Source: Paenibacillus sp. MZ04-78.2 (lineage in GTDB: Bacteria > Bacillota > Bacilli > Paenibacillales > NBRC-103111). From it: a stretch of DNA of 64,000 nt. Location: NCBI RefSeq assembly GCF_024213375.1, contig NZ_JANAVJ010000004.1:62001-126000 (forward strand). Reading direction: 5' to 3'. The translations under genes and the position numbers were made by a program. Each line of letters opens with the position of its first letter. The stretch's first letter is position 1. Positions 1 through 7,407 of this stretch are shown piece by piece. The notes under the pieces were generated by a model. That model saw only the letters and a program-made list of their open reading frames with translations, ran no database searches and had not been told where the DNA came from.

Positions 1-380
1 CCTCCGACGCCCAGCACGTAGCCTTCGCTTTTATGCTCCAGCGCCGCGGAGCACATCGAGTTGGCAAATCCGGTGACGGGGACGGCCGAGCCGGCCCCCG
101 CCCATTGGGCGATTCTGTCGTATACACCGAAGCAGGTTAGAACGACAGACAGGAAAATCATGACCGCTACCGTCGGATTCCCCGCCGTTTTATCGGTAAA
201 CCCGAACCAGTAAATAAAAAATTGGGTCACGAATTGTCCGATCAGACAGATGAACCCTCCGGCAATAAAAGCGCGAATGCAGTTTTGGAGCACCGGGCGC
301 GCCGGCTCTCTCTTTTTGGCGAATTCCTGGTATTCCTGCTGGGTCCAGGTAAGCTTTTTCATTTTGGACTTTGTGCTCAT
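1..380 (-). CDS. spoVAC: Stage V sporulation protein AC (SpoVAC), 3' end outside the window
   Basis: SpoVAC is an inner-membrane subunit of the SpoVA channel that moves dipicolinic acid during spore formation and germination. About 126 residues are visible. The start is ATG at 378-380 with AGGAGG at 391-396. After a basic, Lys/Gln-rich amphipathic N-terminus come two hydrophobic segments (near residues 38-58 and 68-88) and the family-like stretch around VPVTGFANSM. The gene runs off the left edge; spoVAD and spoVAEb would be expected next but cannot be seen. It lies 25 bp downstream of the 2Duf-type gene on the same strand, so the two probably share a forespore transcript. Family assignment is from recognition of the sequence, with good confidence. 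Confidence 0.85.
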   Translation of the reverse strand, partial: MSTKSKMKKLTWTQQEYQEFAKKREPARPVLQNCIRAFIAGGFICLIGQFVTQFFIYWFGFTDKTAGNPTVAVMIFLSVVLTCFGVYDRIAQWAGAGSAVPVTGFANSMCSAALEHKSEGYVLGVG

Positions 381-405
381 GCTCGCTGTTCCTCCTGCAT
401 GGTTT

Positions 406-1266
406 TTATCGCTTCAACATAGGCTCGGCCTGCTCCAAGATCCGGTTCATTTGCTCTGCGCAGCTCTCGTACATGTGCTTCGCGCCCTCGTTCTTAACCG
501 CGAGAGCGAACAGCGACAAATCCGCTTCGCACTTCTTGAGCGTCGCAAACAACAGCGGCTTTGACACTTCCTCGGGCACTTGAAGCATATCGTCGTACAA
601 ATCGACGTGCAGCCCCCCGTATGCGTCCACTTGACCGATGAACACGTTCTCCAGCGTCACGCCTGTTTTTTCCAGCTCCGTGAAGAGCCATTCCCTGCTC
701 AGTCCGGCTGTGGCCAGCGGCTCGTCCATGATGTTGCCGTCGATAATGACCGCTTGCGACTCGCGTTCGGGCGCCGTTTTGATTCCGAGATGCTTCGCCG
801 TGAGCGGTTGATTTTCTTTTTTCAGCAGCACGCTGATATCCCCGCTTGATTCCAGTATGGCAAATTCCACGTCGGCCACGTTAAACACGCTTTTGGTCCG
901 CAACTGCTCCAGCAACTCGTCGGCGGTATAGCGTTCTTTTTTCAAATTATCTTCAAGAATTTTGCCTTCCTTGATAAATACCGTTCCTTTTCCCTCGAAC
1001 CATTCCCGCAGCCGCTTGCTTTTCAGCGTCAGCATCTCCAGCAGCAGCGGAACCGCGAACCAGAGGAACAAGGCGATAAAGCCGTGCATGTAGTTCGCCT
1101 CGACGTCCGTGGACATAAACCCCGCAACCTCACCAAGGGTAATTCCCGTTATGTATTCGAAGAAGGTCAATTGAGATATTTGTTTTTTTCCCAAAATTCG
1201 GGTCATCAAAAACAAGATCGCGATCGTCAAAAGCGCCCGAAAAACAATGTGCATCCAATCCTGCAA
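406..1266 (-). CDS. 2Duf-type spore membrane protein: DUF421 (YetF-like) plus C-terminal DUF1657
   Basis: Residues 1-80 hold a short hydrophobic helix, the DUF421 stretch GKKQISQLTFFEYI and two more membrane segments. Residues about 90-225 are the soluble DUF421 part. The last 50 residues match the DUF1657 protein encoded at 1411-1617 (compare LFALAVKNEGAKHMYESCAEQ with LETFALSTQNQEAKTLFQNC). That domain pair is what the 2Duf protein of the mobile spoVA2mob operon has; in B. subtilis 2Duf raises spore wet-heat resistance and slows germination. The ORF opens with TTG at 1264-1266 behind AGGAGAGG; an ATG at 1254 is an alternative start. It sits directly upstream of spoVAC. Domain content is read from the sequence; the role is inferred from the family. 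Confidence 0.82.
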   Translation of the reverse strand: MQDWMHIVFRALLTIAILFLMTRILGKKQISQLTFFEYITGITLGEVAGFMSTDVEANYMHGFIALFLWFAVPLLLEMLTLKSKRLREWFEGKGTVFIKEGKILEDNLKKERYTADELLEQLRTKSVFNVADVEFAILESSGDISVLLKKENQPLTAKHLGIKTAPERESQAVIIDGNIMDEPLATAGLSREWLFTELEKTGVTLENVFIGQVDAYGGLHVDLYDDMLQVPEEVSKPLLFATLKKCEADLSLFALAVKNEGAKHMYESCAEQMNRILEQAEPMLKR

Positions 1267-1410
1267 CGAATTCCTCTCCTTTTCCGCACGAGCTTAGCTT
1301 TCTTGGTGTAATTAAATTATTTGCCGAAACGGAAGAGTTATGGCAGGTAGTTATTGACATTCATCAGTATTCCTGAATCGCGCACATTACCATGTGTGGA
1401 GGTGATAACG

Positions 1411-1617
1411 ATGACCGTAGCAAGCCAAGTGAAAACGACGCTGGCTTCGTTGAAAAGCGCACAGGCCAGTCTGGAAACGTTCGCGCTGAGCACGCAAAAT
1501 CAGGAAGCCAAGACGCTGTTCCAAAATTGCGCGCAGCAAACGCAGCAAATCGTTGATCAAGTCAGCTCGCGTGTGCAGCAGCTCGAGAATGAGGAGCCCC
1601 AATATAAAGGGTTTTAA
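1411..1617 (+). CDS. DUF1657 protein (68 aa)
   Basis: A small soluble, alpha-helical protein of the DUF1657 family, which accompanies spoVA2mob-type operons. ATG at 1411 follows GGAGGTG at 1398-1404 with good spacing. The sequence is rich in Gln, Ser and Ala, with the conserved run FQNCAQQTQQIV. It is transcribed away from the 2Duf gene, and the shared 144-bp region (1267-1410) must hold both promoters. It ends just before a strong terminator, so it is monocistronic. Its function is unknown; the related domain at the C-terminus of the neighbouring 2Duf protein suggests duplication or fusion of one module. Confidence 0.82.
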   Translation: MTVASQVKTTLASLKSAQASLETFALSTQNQEAKTLFQNCAQQTQQIVDQVSSRVQQLENEEPQYKGF

Positions 1618-1626
1618 GGCATGGCG

Positions 1627-1673
1627 AAAACAGCCCGGTCCGTTTCTCCCAAACGGTTCCCGGGCTGTTTTTA
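1627..1673 (+). terminator. Rho-independent terminator of the DUF1657 gene
   Basis: AAAACAGCCCGG pairs with CCGGGCTGTTTTT around an inner CCGTTT/AAACGG hairpin, followed by a T run. Confidence 0.85.
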
Positions 1674-1719
1674 CTGCGCTTTTTATTCCTGCGCCGGCGT
1701 TCATATGCAATGATTGGCA

Positions 1720-1797
1720 TCAAGCCAACACCATCAAAACGATCAGCAGCAAAATAAACAAGATCAGAATGAGCAGCAAGGAAGTGAAAAATTCCAT
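1720..1797 (-). CDS. Possible 25-aa hydrophobic membrane peptide
   Basis: A short minus-strand frame encodes MEFFTSLLLILILFIL followed by LLIVLMVLA, one uninterrupted membrane helix. AGGGG lies about 9 nt before the ATG at 1795-1797; a second in-frame ATG at 1801-1803 is too close to that site. Bacillales spores contain many tiny single-helix proteins (YjcZ/SscA types), and the neighbouring spore locus makes such a role plausible, but there is no specific family match. No promoter was identified. The frame could be chance, although its composition is strikingly uniform. Confidence 0.35.
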   Translation of the reverse strand: MEFFTSLLLILILFILLLIVLMVLA

Positions 1798-1905
1798 CGG
1801 CATTCGCCCCTATTCAGATGGTTTGCAATCGTCCCTTCATGCTATGCCCGGTTAAAATAAATGGCGCAGGGCAAAAGCCCATCTCTATCCTAAAGTCCAA
1901 ATAAA

Positions 1906-1914
1906 TGCTATAAT
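1906..1914 (+). promoter_or_regulatory. Extended -10 promoter of the uronate-isomerase-like gene
   Basis: TGCTATAAT is a perfect extended -10. No good -35 hexamer is seen, as is common for extended -10 promoters. The start point would fall near 1921. Confidence 0.6.
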
Positions 1915-1922
1915 CAATCCAT

Positions 1923-1936
1923 TGTTCACGTGAACA
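1923..1936. promoter_or_regulatory. 14-bp perfect palindrome at the transcription start, candidate operator
   Basis: TGTTCACGTGAACA is its own reverse complement and begins just after the expected start point of the promoter at 1906-1914. A repressor bound here would block initiation. The cognate regulator is not evident in the window. Confidence 0.6.
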
Positions 1937-1967
1937 TTAATCGATTTTCGGGAGGACTACCGATATC

Positions 1968-3230
1968 ATGACGATTGCAACCAAGGAGCAGTTGACCGCC
2001 TTTGTGACCGAAACGGTGCGCGCCACCCCGGTCACCGATATTCATACCCATCTGTTTGCCGAATCGTTCGGAGACCTGCTGCTGTGGGGAGTAGACGAGC
2101 TGCTGACATACCATTATCTGATCGCCGAAACGTTCCGTTTCCGCCCGGATTTGTCTTATGACGCTTTCTGGCAGCTGTCCAAACAGGAGCAGGCCGACTT
2201 GATCTGGCAGACGCTGTTTATCGACCATTCGCCTTATAGCGAAGCGTGCCGCGGCGTCGTCACGGTATTGAACCGGCTCGGCTTCGATCTGGCGAAGCGC
2301 GATCTGGAGGAGTACCGTGCGTATTTCCGCAGCGTCAGCGCCAGCGACTACATTGACCGCATTTTGAAGCTGGCGAACGTGAAGACGGTCGTCATGACCA
2401 ACGATCCGTTCGATGCTTACGAACGAGGGAAATGGGAAACTGACGCACCTCAGGACCCCCGCTTCCTGGCCGCGCTGCGGATCGATCCGCTGCTTAATCT
2501 GTGGGACAGCTCCTGGAGCAAGCTTAAGGAGCAGGGCTATGAGGTCAGTGCCGACTTGTCCGGTGGCACGCTCGCCGAAATCCGCCGCTTCCTGAAGGAT
2601 TGGATTGCCGGGATGAAACCGCTGTATATGGCCGTTTCGCTGCCGAACGATTTTGCGTATCCGGAGGATTCCACGCGCGTCCGCATCATTGATGAGTGTA
2701 TCGTGCCGGTCGCGCGGGAAGCGGGAATTCCGTTTGCGATGATGATCGGCGTGAAGCGCAAGGTCAACCCGTCCCTGAAGGATGCGGGCGATAGCCTTGG
2801 CAAAAGCGACATCGGCGCAGTCGAGCGAATCGTCAGCAAGTATCAGGACGTGAAATTTCTGGTCACGATGCTGTCCCGGGAAAACCAGCACGAGTTGGCC
2901 GTCACCGCGCGGAAAAACCGCAACCTGCTCGTATTCGGCTGCTGGTGGTTTCTGAACAACCCGAGCTTGATCGAGGAGATTACGCGGATGCGGCTTGAGC
3001 TGCTTGGCGGCAGCGTCATTCCGCAGCACTCGGATTGCCGTATTCTGGATCAGCTTCTGTACAAATGGGATCATTCGCGCGCGATTATCGGCAAAGTGCT
3101 CTGCGATAAATACGGCGACCTGTTCGACGCCGGCTGGCGGCTGGAGGAAGAGGAGATCCGCCGCGATATCGAGGATCTGCTCGGCGGCGTATTCTGGAAG
3201 TTTCTCGGCAAGCCAGACCCTGCGGCCTGA
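1968..3230 (+). CDS. Uronate (glucuronate) isomerase-like amidohydrolase
   Basis: A 420-aa TIM-barrel protein of the glucuronate isomerase (UxaC) branch of the amidohydrolase superfamily. Family members interconvert glucuronate/fructuronate or galacturonate/tagaturonate in the cytoplasm. The metal-binding HxH is visible as VTDIHTHLF near residues 22-30, and the late conserved part reads IPQHSDCRILDQLLYKWDHSR near 352-372. It is shorter than classical UxaC (about 470 aa) and closer in length to the short Bacillus halodurans-type members, so the substrate is uncertain. ATG at 1968 follows GGGAGGAC. No other hexuronate genes are adjacent. A palindromic operator covers the start point. Confidence 0.72.
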   Translation: MTIATKEQLTAFVTETVRATPVTDIHTHLFAESFGDLLLWGVDELLTYHYLIAETFRFRPDLSYDAFWQLSKQEQADLIWQTLFIDHSPYSEACRGVVTVLNRLGFDLAKRDLEEYRAYFRSVSASDYIDRILKLANVKTVVMTNDPFDAYERGKWETDAPQDPRFLAALRIDPLLNLWDSSWSKLKEQGYEVSADLSGGTLAEIRRFLKDWIAGMKPLYMAVSLPNDFAYPEDSTRVRIIDECIVPVAREAGIPFAMMIGVKRKVNPSLKDAGDSLGKSDIGAVERIVSKYQDVKFLVTMLSRENQHELAVTARKNRNLLVFGCWWFLNNPSLIEEITRMRLELLGGSVIPQHSDCRILDQLLYKWDHSRAIIGKVLCDKYGDLFDAGWRLEEEEIRRDIEDLLGGVFWKFLGKPDPAA

Positions 3231-3253
3231 TTTTCGGTTCTTCGATCATAACT

Positions 3254-3292
3254 AAGAGACGGCCTTCTGCGCGGCGCAGGGGCCGTCTTTTG
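3254..3292 (+). terminator. Rho-independent terminator
   Basis: AGACGGCC pairs with GGCCGTCT across a GC-rich loop and is followed by TTTT; it closes the uronate-isomerase-like gene. Confidence 0.75.
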
Positions 3293-3379
3293 CGTGCGTC
3301 AGGCAATGTAAGCATGATGGAACCGAGAGAAACGGACTTACGGTTCGCTTGAAGCTTTTACCGGATCAGACCGATACAG

Positions 3380-3597
3380 GAAAAAGGACCCCTTGTGGAG
3401 TCCTTTCCAACGGTGAACGTTTTGGTATTTTGCCTTGAACCTCGCCTAAAGCTCGGGTCTTACCTCATTCACGATCGCAGTACGTGTACTACTCTAACGT
3501 GTCTTTGGCACATCCCTCCGCTTCTATCTCGATTCGGAAGCAACTTCCCCGGTATTTCTCGTTGAACTGTTCAACGGAACCACACCTCTCTTTTCAC
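3380..3597 (-). ncRNA. Candidate structured small RNA of about 217 nt, family unknown
   Basis: This 430-bp gap has no credible coding frame but contains a complete minus-strand transcription unit. An extended -10 sits at 3603-3611, the predicted 5' end is near 3597, and an intrinsic terminator lies at 3381-3406. The two ends of the predicted RNA pair: GGTGAA near the 5' end and TTCACC at 3417-3412 close the molecule. Local hairpins lie inside, for example CGTTGAA/TTCAACG around 3560-3576 and GGAAG/CTTCC around 3541-3553. Size, closing helix and own terminator resemble 6S RNA, but I could not confirm its conserved core; no riboswitch signature was recognised either. Confidence 0.5.
3381..3406 (-). 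terminator. Terminator of the candidate small RNA
   Basis: Minus strand AAAGGACTCC, loop ACAA, GGGGTCCTTT, then TT. A ten-pair stem with one G-T pair. Confidence 0.7.
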
Positions 3598-3602
3598 CGT
3601 TG

Positions 3603-3611
3603 ATTGTAGCA
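3603..3611 (-). promoter_or_regulatory. Extended -10 promoter of the candidate small RNA
   Basis: Read on the minus strand: TGCTACAAT. No strong -35 hexamer is seen. It lies immediately before the predicted RNA 5' end. Confidence 0.5.
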
Positions 3612-3668
3612 TGTGCCGGCCGCGATGTTTTTATTCCAACCTTTAATAAAAAAGTTGGGCAAGCCCGT

Positions 3669-4175
3669 TCAATCCCGTACGATGACCACCGTACCGAGCG
3701 GGATGTGGCGGTACAGCCACTCGACGTCTCGATTGTGCATGCGGACGCAGCCCGCTGAAGCGCTGCTGCCGACCGAGTATGGCCGGTTCGTTCCGTGAAT
3801 GCCGTAACGATACCCTCCCGAGCCCGGAACGTTGATTCCCATCCAACGCGTCCCCAGCGGATTTCGCGGGTCCCCTCCGGGAATTTGCTTCCGCACGTAC
3901 CACGGCTTCACGATTTTGGTCACAATATGGAACGTCCCTGTTGGCGTCATATCCTTCGTCCGTCCTGTCGCAACGGCAAAGCTATAGGCTGCCCTCCCGT
4001 TCACGATGACGGTCAGCCGGTTCTCCGATTTATCGATCAGCAAATATACGCCTTCTTCCTCCAAACCGGCCGGGGGCGACGTCTCTCTAGAAGGCCCCGG
4101 CGCCTCTCCGAGTGCGCTTTCTACCGGCCAAGCGCTGAACAAAAGCATCAGGAGAAAAAGAGATATTCTCAACAC
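3669..4175 (-). CDS. Secreted L,D-transpeptidase, YkuD family
   Basis: Residues 1-23 form a signal peptide (MLRISLFLLMLLFSAWPVES), followed by a short linker and a YkuD catalytic domain from about residue 42 to the end. The active-site region reads HGTNRPYSVGSSASAGCVRM, with the conserved His and the nucleophilic Cys in SAGCVRM. Family members make 3-3 peptide cross-links or attach proteins to peptidoglycan outside the membrane; in spore formers some act in spore cortex maturation. At 168 aa there is no LysM domain, so it is a minimal catalytic form. It is transcribed alone, upstream of the small RNA on the same strand. Confidence 0.9.
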   Translation of the reverse strand: MLRISLFLLMLLFSAWPVESALGEAPGPSRETSPPAGLEEEGVYLLIDKSENRLTVIVNGRAAYSFAVATGRTKDMTPTGTFHIVTKIVKPWYVRKQIPGGDPRNPLGTRWMGINVPGSGGYRYGIHGTNRPYSVGSSASAGCVRMHNRDVEWLYRHIPLGTVVIVRD

Positions 4176-4412
4176 CCATCATCCTTGCTTTTTCGTGATG
4201 AAGTCACACGCCGTTTTAGTGTGCTCCAACGCCCAAGCCGCCTATTCGCCCGTCACGGGCCTCTTCCCTTCTCCAAATTGGATGGCCCCGGCTGCTTTGT
4301 ATAAAACTTGAAACTTTTTGAAGCTATGCTGCGTCTTATAAGAAGTAGGTAGGCAGTTAATGGTCTTTTTTCCACGAGCAAAAAGCAAAATTCGAGGAGG
4401 TATTCCAAGAAG

Positions 4413-5492
4413 ATGAAGAAACGAACCGCAGTCACGGCGGCATTGGCCATGCAGCTTTTCTTATGCACCGGGGCCTTCGCTTATGAAAGCGAATTTACGA
4501 ATTCCAAAGCGGCGAACGCGGATTTGCCGGCCAAAGCAAAGCTGGAAGCCTATAAAGTCGGGAAAGACTTCATGACGACAAAGGTTCGCGCCGAGTGGAC
4601 CAAAGAACAGCTCCAATCGTTTCAAAAGCAGAGCATGTTCCGCAACATCCCCGCTTTGGCCTTTCAAACCGACGCCTCCGATGCTTTGAAGCCTAAAGTC
4701 ATCATGACGAATCTGCCTGGGGTAAAGGTCGATCTGAATACCGGGGGAGAAAAAGAGGGAGACGAAGTCATCGTATCGATTCTGGGCGGAGACCGGCTGA
4801 ATCCGAATAAATCCTACACCTTATACACAGGGTGGAGCTCTCGAGATGGCAATGATAAGCCGAGCCTGACCCTGCACTCGCTGCAAAGATTCGGGCAGCC
4901 CGGAGGTACGATCAACGATTTGTCCGATACTAAGGATCAGCTCGCCCACATAGAGTGGAAGCAGATCAGTGAAACAAACCCGAATTTCAAGTCGGCTCCG
5001 GAAAATCTCGCTGCTTCTTCCATATCGCATGTGGATGAAAAAAACACTAAAACCGTAAAAGGCGACTATACGAACATTTATTCCAAGGAAACGTTGGAGC
5101 AATACCGGAAGAGCGCTGCGCAGCGGGTGGAAAGCTTGTCAGAGCAGAGCTTCTGGCCGTTTGCCGCTACCTTTAACAATTCCGCTACCTCGGACCCGAA
5201 AAAGCTGGCCGAGATATACAGCCTCCAAATCTCCCAGGTTTATGCAATTGGAAAAACGGCGGACGGGGAGGAATTTACGGTTATCTGGTTTGGCGACGAT
5301 CTGAAAGATTTGTCACTGCTCGAAAAGCATCCCAGATTCACTAAATTTCGCATCATCGAAATCGAAGGCCGGGCCACCGGCGACTCGCTGAGAAGCCTAG
5401 CCCACAGCTCTAGCGTCAGTCTGGTCGAGGTGGCGGATAAAGATCGGCAGCCGACGGGGATTTATTGGTTGGACCAGCTTTATTGCGACTAG
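4413..5492 (+). CDS. Exported protein of unknown function (359 aa)
   Basis: I do not recognise a family. The N-terminus MKKRTAVTAALAMQLFLCTG with AFAYES after it is a good Sec signal peptide, probably cut after AFA. The rest is soluble and hydrophilic, with no Cys before the last residues, no membrane segment and no repeat. A region near residues 270-300 (QISQVYAIGKTADGEEFTV) looks like paired beta strands. AGGAGG lies 12 nt upstream of the ATG, slightly long spacing. It stands alone between divergent and convergent neighbours. A cell-surface or secreted role is inferred only from the signal peptide. Confidence 0.7.
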   Translation: MKKRTAVTAALAMQLFLCTGAFAYESEFTNSKAANADLPAKAKLEAYKVGKDFMTTKVRAEWTKEQLQSFQKQSMFRNIPALAFQTDASDALKPKVIMTNLPGVKVDLNTGGEKEGDEVIVSILGGDRLNPNKSYTLYTGWSSRDGNDKPSLTLHSLQRFGQPGGTINDLSDTKDQLAHIEWKQISETNPNFKSAPENLAASSISHVDEKNTKTVKGDYTNIYSKETLEQYRKSAAQRVESLSEQSFWPFAATFNNSATSDPKKLAEIYSLQISQVYAIGKTADGEEFTVIWFGDDLKDLSLLEKHPRFTKFRIIEIEGRATGDSLRSLAHSSSVSLVEVADKDRQPTGIYWLDQLYCD

Positions 5493-5534
5493 AATTAAAA
5501 AAGGAGCCACAAAGCGACTCCAGCGAATAATAGA

Positions 5535-5566
5535 GGGCAGGCCGATCGATGTCGGTTCTGCCCTTT
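5535..5566. terminator. Stem-loop between convergent genes
   Basis: GGGCAG...CTGCCC with an inner CCGA/TCGG pairing, followed by TTT on the plus strand. It may serve both the exported protein and the PfkB operon converging on it. Confidence 0.65.
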
Positions 5567-5592
5567 CTTATAAATTTTCTACAGCTACCCTA

Positions 5593-6522
5593 TCACCCTA
5601 TCAGTTCCACAATGACTTCGCCGAGCAGCCGCTTGACGTCCTCCGGCTCAACGTAGCCCGCCCGGGCCGTCAACGCATTGGCCGTTCCGGAAGCGGTGGC
5701 CAATCTGAGGCAATCCTCGACGGGAAGCCCTTTAGAAACGCCGATGGCCATTCCTGCCACGTAAGCATCCCCACAGCCGACCGCATTCACTGGATCGACC
5801 TTCGGGGCACGCACCCGGTAGCAGACGCCGTGAAATGCGGCAAGCGAGCCTTGCGCTCCCATCGATACGCTGATGCACGGAATGCCGGTCTCATTCAGCC
5901 GCAGCAAGCCTTGCATCAGCGCATTTTCGTCCTCGATCGAATGACCGAGCCATTGCGCGACTTCGTCCTCGTTCGGCTTGATGAAGTAAGGCTTCGCTTC
6001 CGCGCCCCGCATCAGCGCTTCCCCGCTCGTATCCAAAAATACGACGGCGCCCTGCCTTTGAGCGATCTCGATCAATTCCGCATAAAAGGACTTTGGCACG
6101 CCCGCCGGAAGCGAGCCGCTGAACGCGACGACCTTCGCCCGTGCGGCTAGCTGCGCAAGCTTTTGCCGCATCGCCTCCATCTCTTGACCGGCAATCGTCG
6201 GTCCCGGCTCCAGCAGCTCCGTCGATACGCCGTCTTGATCCATGAAGTTCAGACAGATGCGGGATTCGCCCTCGATCTTCACGAAGTCGTGCGCAATGCC
6301 CTGCCGCGTCAATCCGCGTTCGATAAAATTGCCGTTGCTGCCCCCGGCAAATCCGGTCGCCAGCACGGGAACGCCTTGCAGCGCGACGACGCGGGCGACA
6401 TTGATCCCTTTGCCTCCCGGCTCCGAATACACGCGGTCCACCCGGGAGACTTGACCTGCGGCCAGCGCAGGTAAATGATACGTCTTGTCGATGGCCGCGT
6501 TCAAGGTGACGGTAACGATCAT
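5593..6522 (-). CDS. PfkB-family 1-phosphofructokinase / tagatose-6-phosphate kinase
   Basis: A 309-aa sugar kinase of the FruK/LacC branch. The N-terminal TLNAAIDKTYHL and GGKGINVARV motifs bind sugar phosphate, and DPVNAVGCGDAYVAG near residue 248 holds the catalytic Asp of the anion-hole loop. The enzyme phosphorylates fructose-1-phosphate or tagatose-6-phosphate with ATP. It is the last gene of a three-gene operon and its ATG overlaps the aldolase stop by four bases, pointing to translational coupling. Together with the aldolase and SIS protein, tagatose-6-phosphate is the better guess for the substrate, but FruK activity cannot be excluded. Confidence 0.85.
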   Translation of the reverse strand: MIVTVTLNAAIDKTYHLPALAAGQVSRVDRVYSEPGGKGINVARVVALQGVPVLATGFAGGSNGNFIERGLTRQGIAHDFVKIEGESRICLNFMDQDGVSTELLEPGPTIAGQEMEAMRQKLAQLAARAKVVAFSGSLPAGVPKSFYAELIEIAQRQGAVVFLDTSGEALMRGAEAKPYFIKPNEDEVAQWLGHSIEDENALMQGLLRLNETGIPCISVSMGAQGSLAAFHGVCYRVRAPKVDPVNAVGCGDAYVAGMAIGVSKGLPVEDCLRLATASGTANALTARAGYVEPEDVKRLLGEVIVELIG

Positions 6523-7385
6523 CGGAGGTTTCCGGCTTTGCCGATGCAGCCGACCATCCGCATTTTTTCAATTGCCGCTTCTTTTACGGCCTTCTTGGCC
6601 GGAATCATATATTTGCGCGGGTCGTTCTCCTGCGGGTTGTCCGCGAACACGGCCTTGATCGCGTCGGAGAAAACGATACGGATCTCGGTGGCGATGTTCA
6701 TTTTGGCCATGCCGAGCGATACGCAGCGCTTCACCTGCTCTTCCGGGATGCCGGAACCGCCGTGCAGCACGAGCGGCACCGAGACGATCTCGGCAATGCG
6801 CCGAATGCGGTCGAAATCGATCTTCGGCTCGCCCTTGTAAATGCCGTGAGCCGTACCGATTGCAGGCGCCAGCGTGTGGACGCCGGTCCGCTCGACGAAC
6901 TCGGCGCACTCCTGCGGGTCGGCCATCAGCGCTTCGTGTTCGGCCACGACGATATCGTCCTCCACGCCACCCACTTTGCCGAGCTCGGCTTCGACGTTGA
7001 CGCCGGCAGCGCTCGCCACTTCGACGACTTGCTTCGTCAAGCGCACGTTTTCTTCAAAAGGCAGCATCGAGGCGTCGATCATCACCGACGTATATCCGGC
7101 CCGGATGCACTGCACGATCGTCGCAAAGTCCGTACAATGGTCCAGATGAAGCGCGATCGGCACCCCGGAGCGGTTGGCCGCAACCGTGGCTGCCGCCGCG
7201 ATATAATCGGGACCGAGATGCTTGACCGTCCCTACCGTCGATTGAAGAATTAAAGGCGATCCGGTTTCTTCCGCGGCGTCGACGACCGCTTGCAGCATCT
7301 CCAGCGTATGCACGTTGAATGCGCCGATTCCGTAGCCGCCCGCGCGGGCCGCTTCAAGCAATGAGGTGGATGATACTAATGGCAT
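6519..7385 (-). CDS. Class II ketose-bisphosphate aldolase (tagatose/fructose-1,6-bisphosphate)
   Basis: A 288-aa zinc aldolase of the GatY/KbaY/FbaA type. It splits tagatose- or fructose-1,6-bisphosphate into dihydroxyacetone phosphate and glyceraldehyde-3-phosphate. The zinc-site LHLDHC lies near residues 79-84, followed by the SVMIDASMLPFEEN stretch, AIGTAHG and the phosphate-binding VLHGGSGIPEEQ. It is the middle gene of the operon: 22 bp downstream of the SIS gene and overlapping the kinase by 4 bp. The operon context favours tagatose-bisphosphate (KbaY/GatY role); sequence alone does not settle it. Confidence 0.85.
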   Translation of the reverse strand: MPLVSSTSLLEAARAGGYGIGAFNVHTLEMLQAVVDAAEETGSPLILQSTVGTVKHLGPDYIAAAATVAANRSGVPIALHLDHCTDFATIVQCIRAGYTSVMIDASMLPFEENVRLTKQVVEVASAAGVNVEAELGKVGGVEDDIVVAEHEALMADPQECAEFVERTGVHTLAPAIGTAHGIYKGEPKIDFDRIRRIAEIVSVPLVLHGGSGIPEEQVKRCVSLGMAKMNIATEIRIVFSDAIKAVFADNPQENDPRKYMIPAKKAVKEAAIEKMRMVGCIGKAGNLR

Positions 7386-7407
7386 ATCGATGTCATCTCG
7401 CTTCCGG

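Noticed and set aside
1267-1410. Sigma-G promoter (TGAAT and CATAACT on the minus strand) for the 2Duf-spoVAC genes
   Set aside because: Spacing of about 15 bp is too short for sigma-F/sigma-G promoters, so it was not annotated, although forespore expression is expected.
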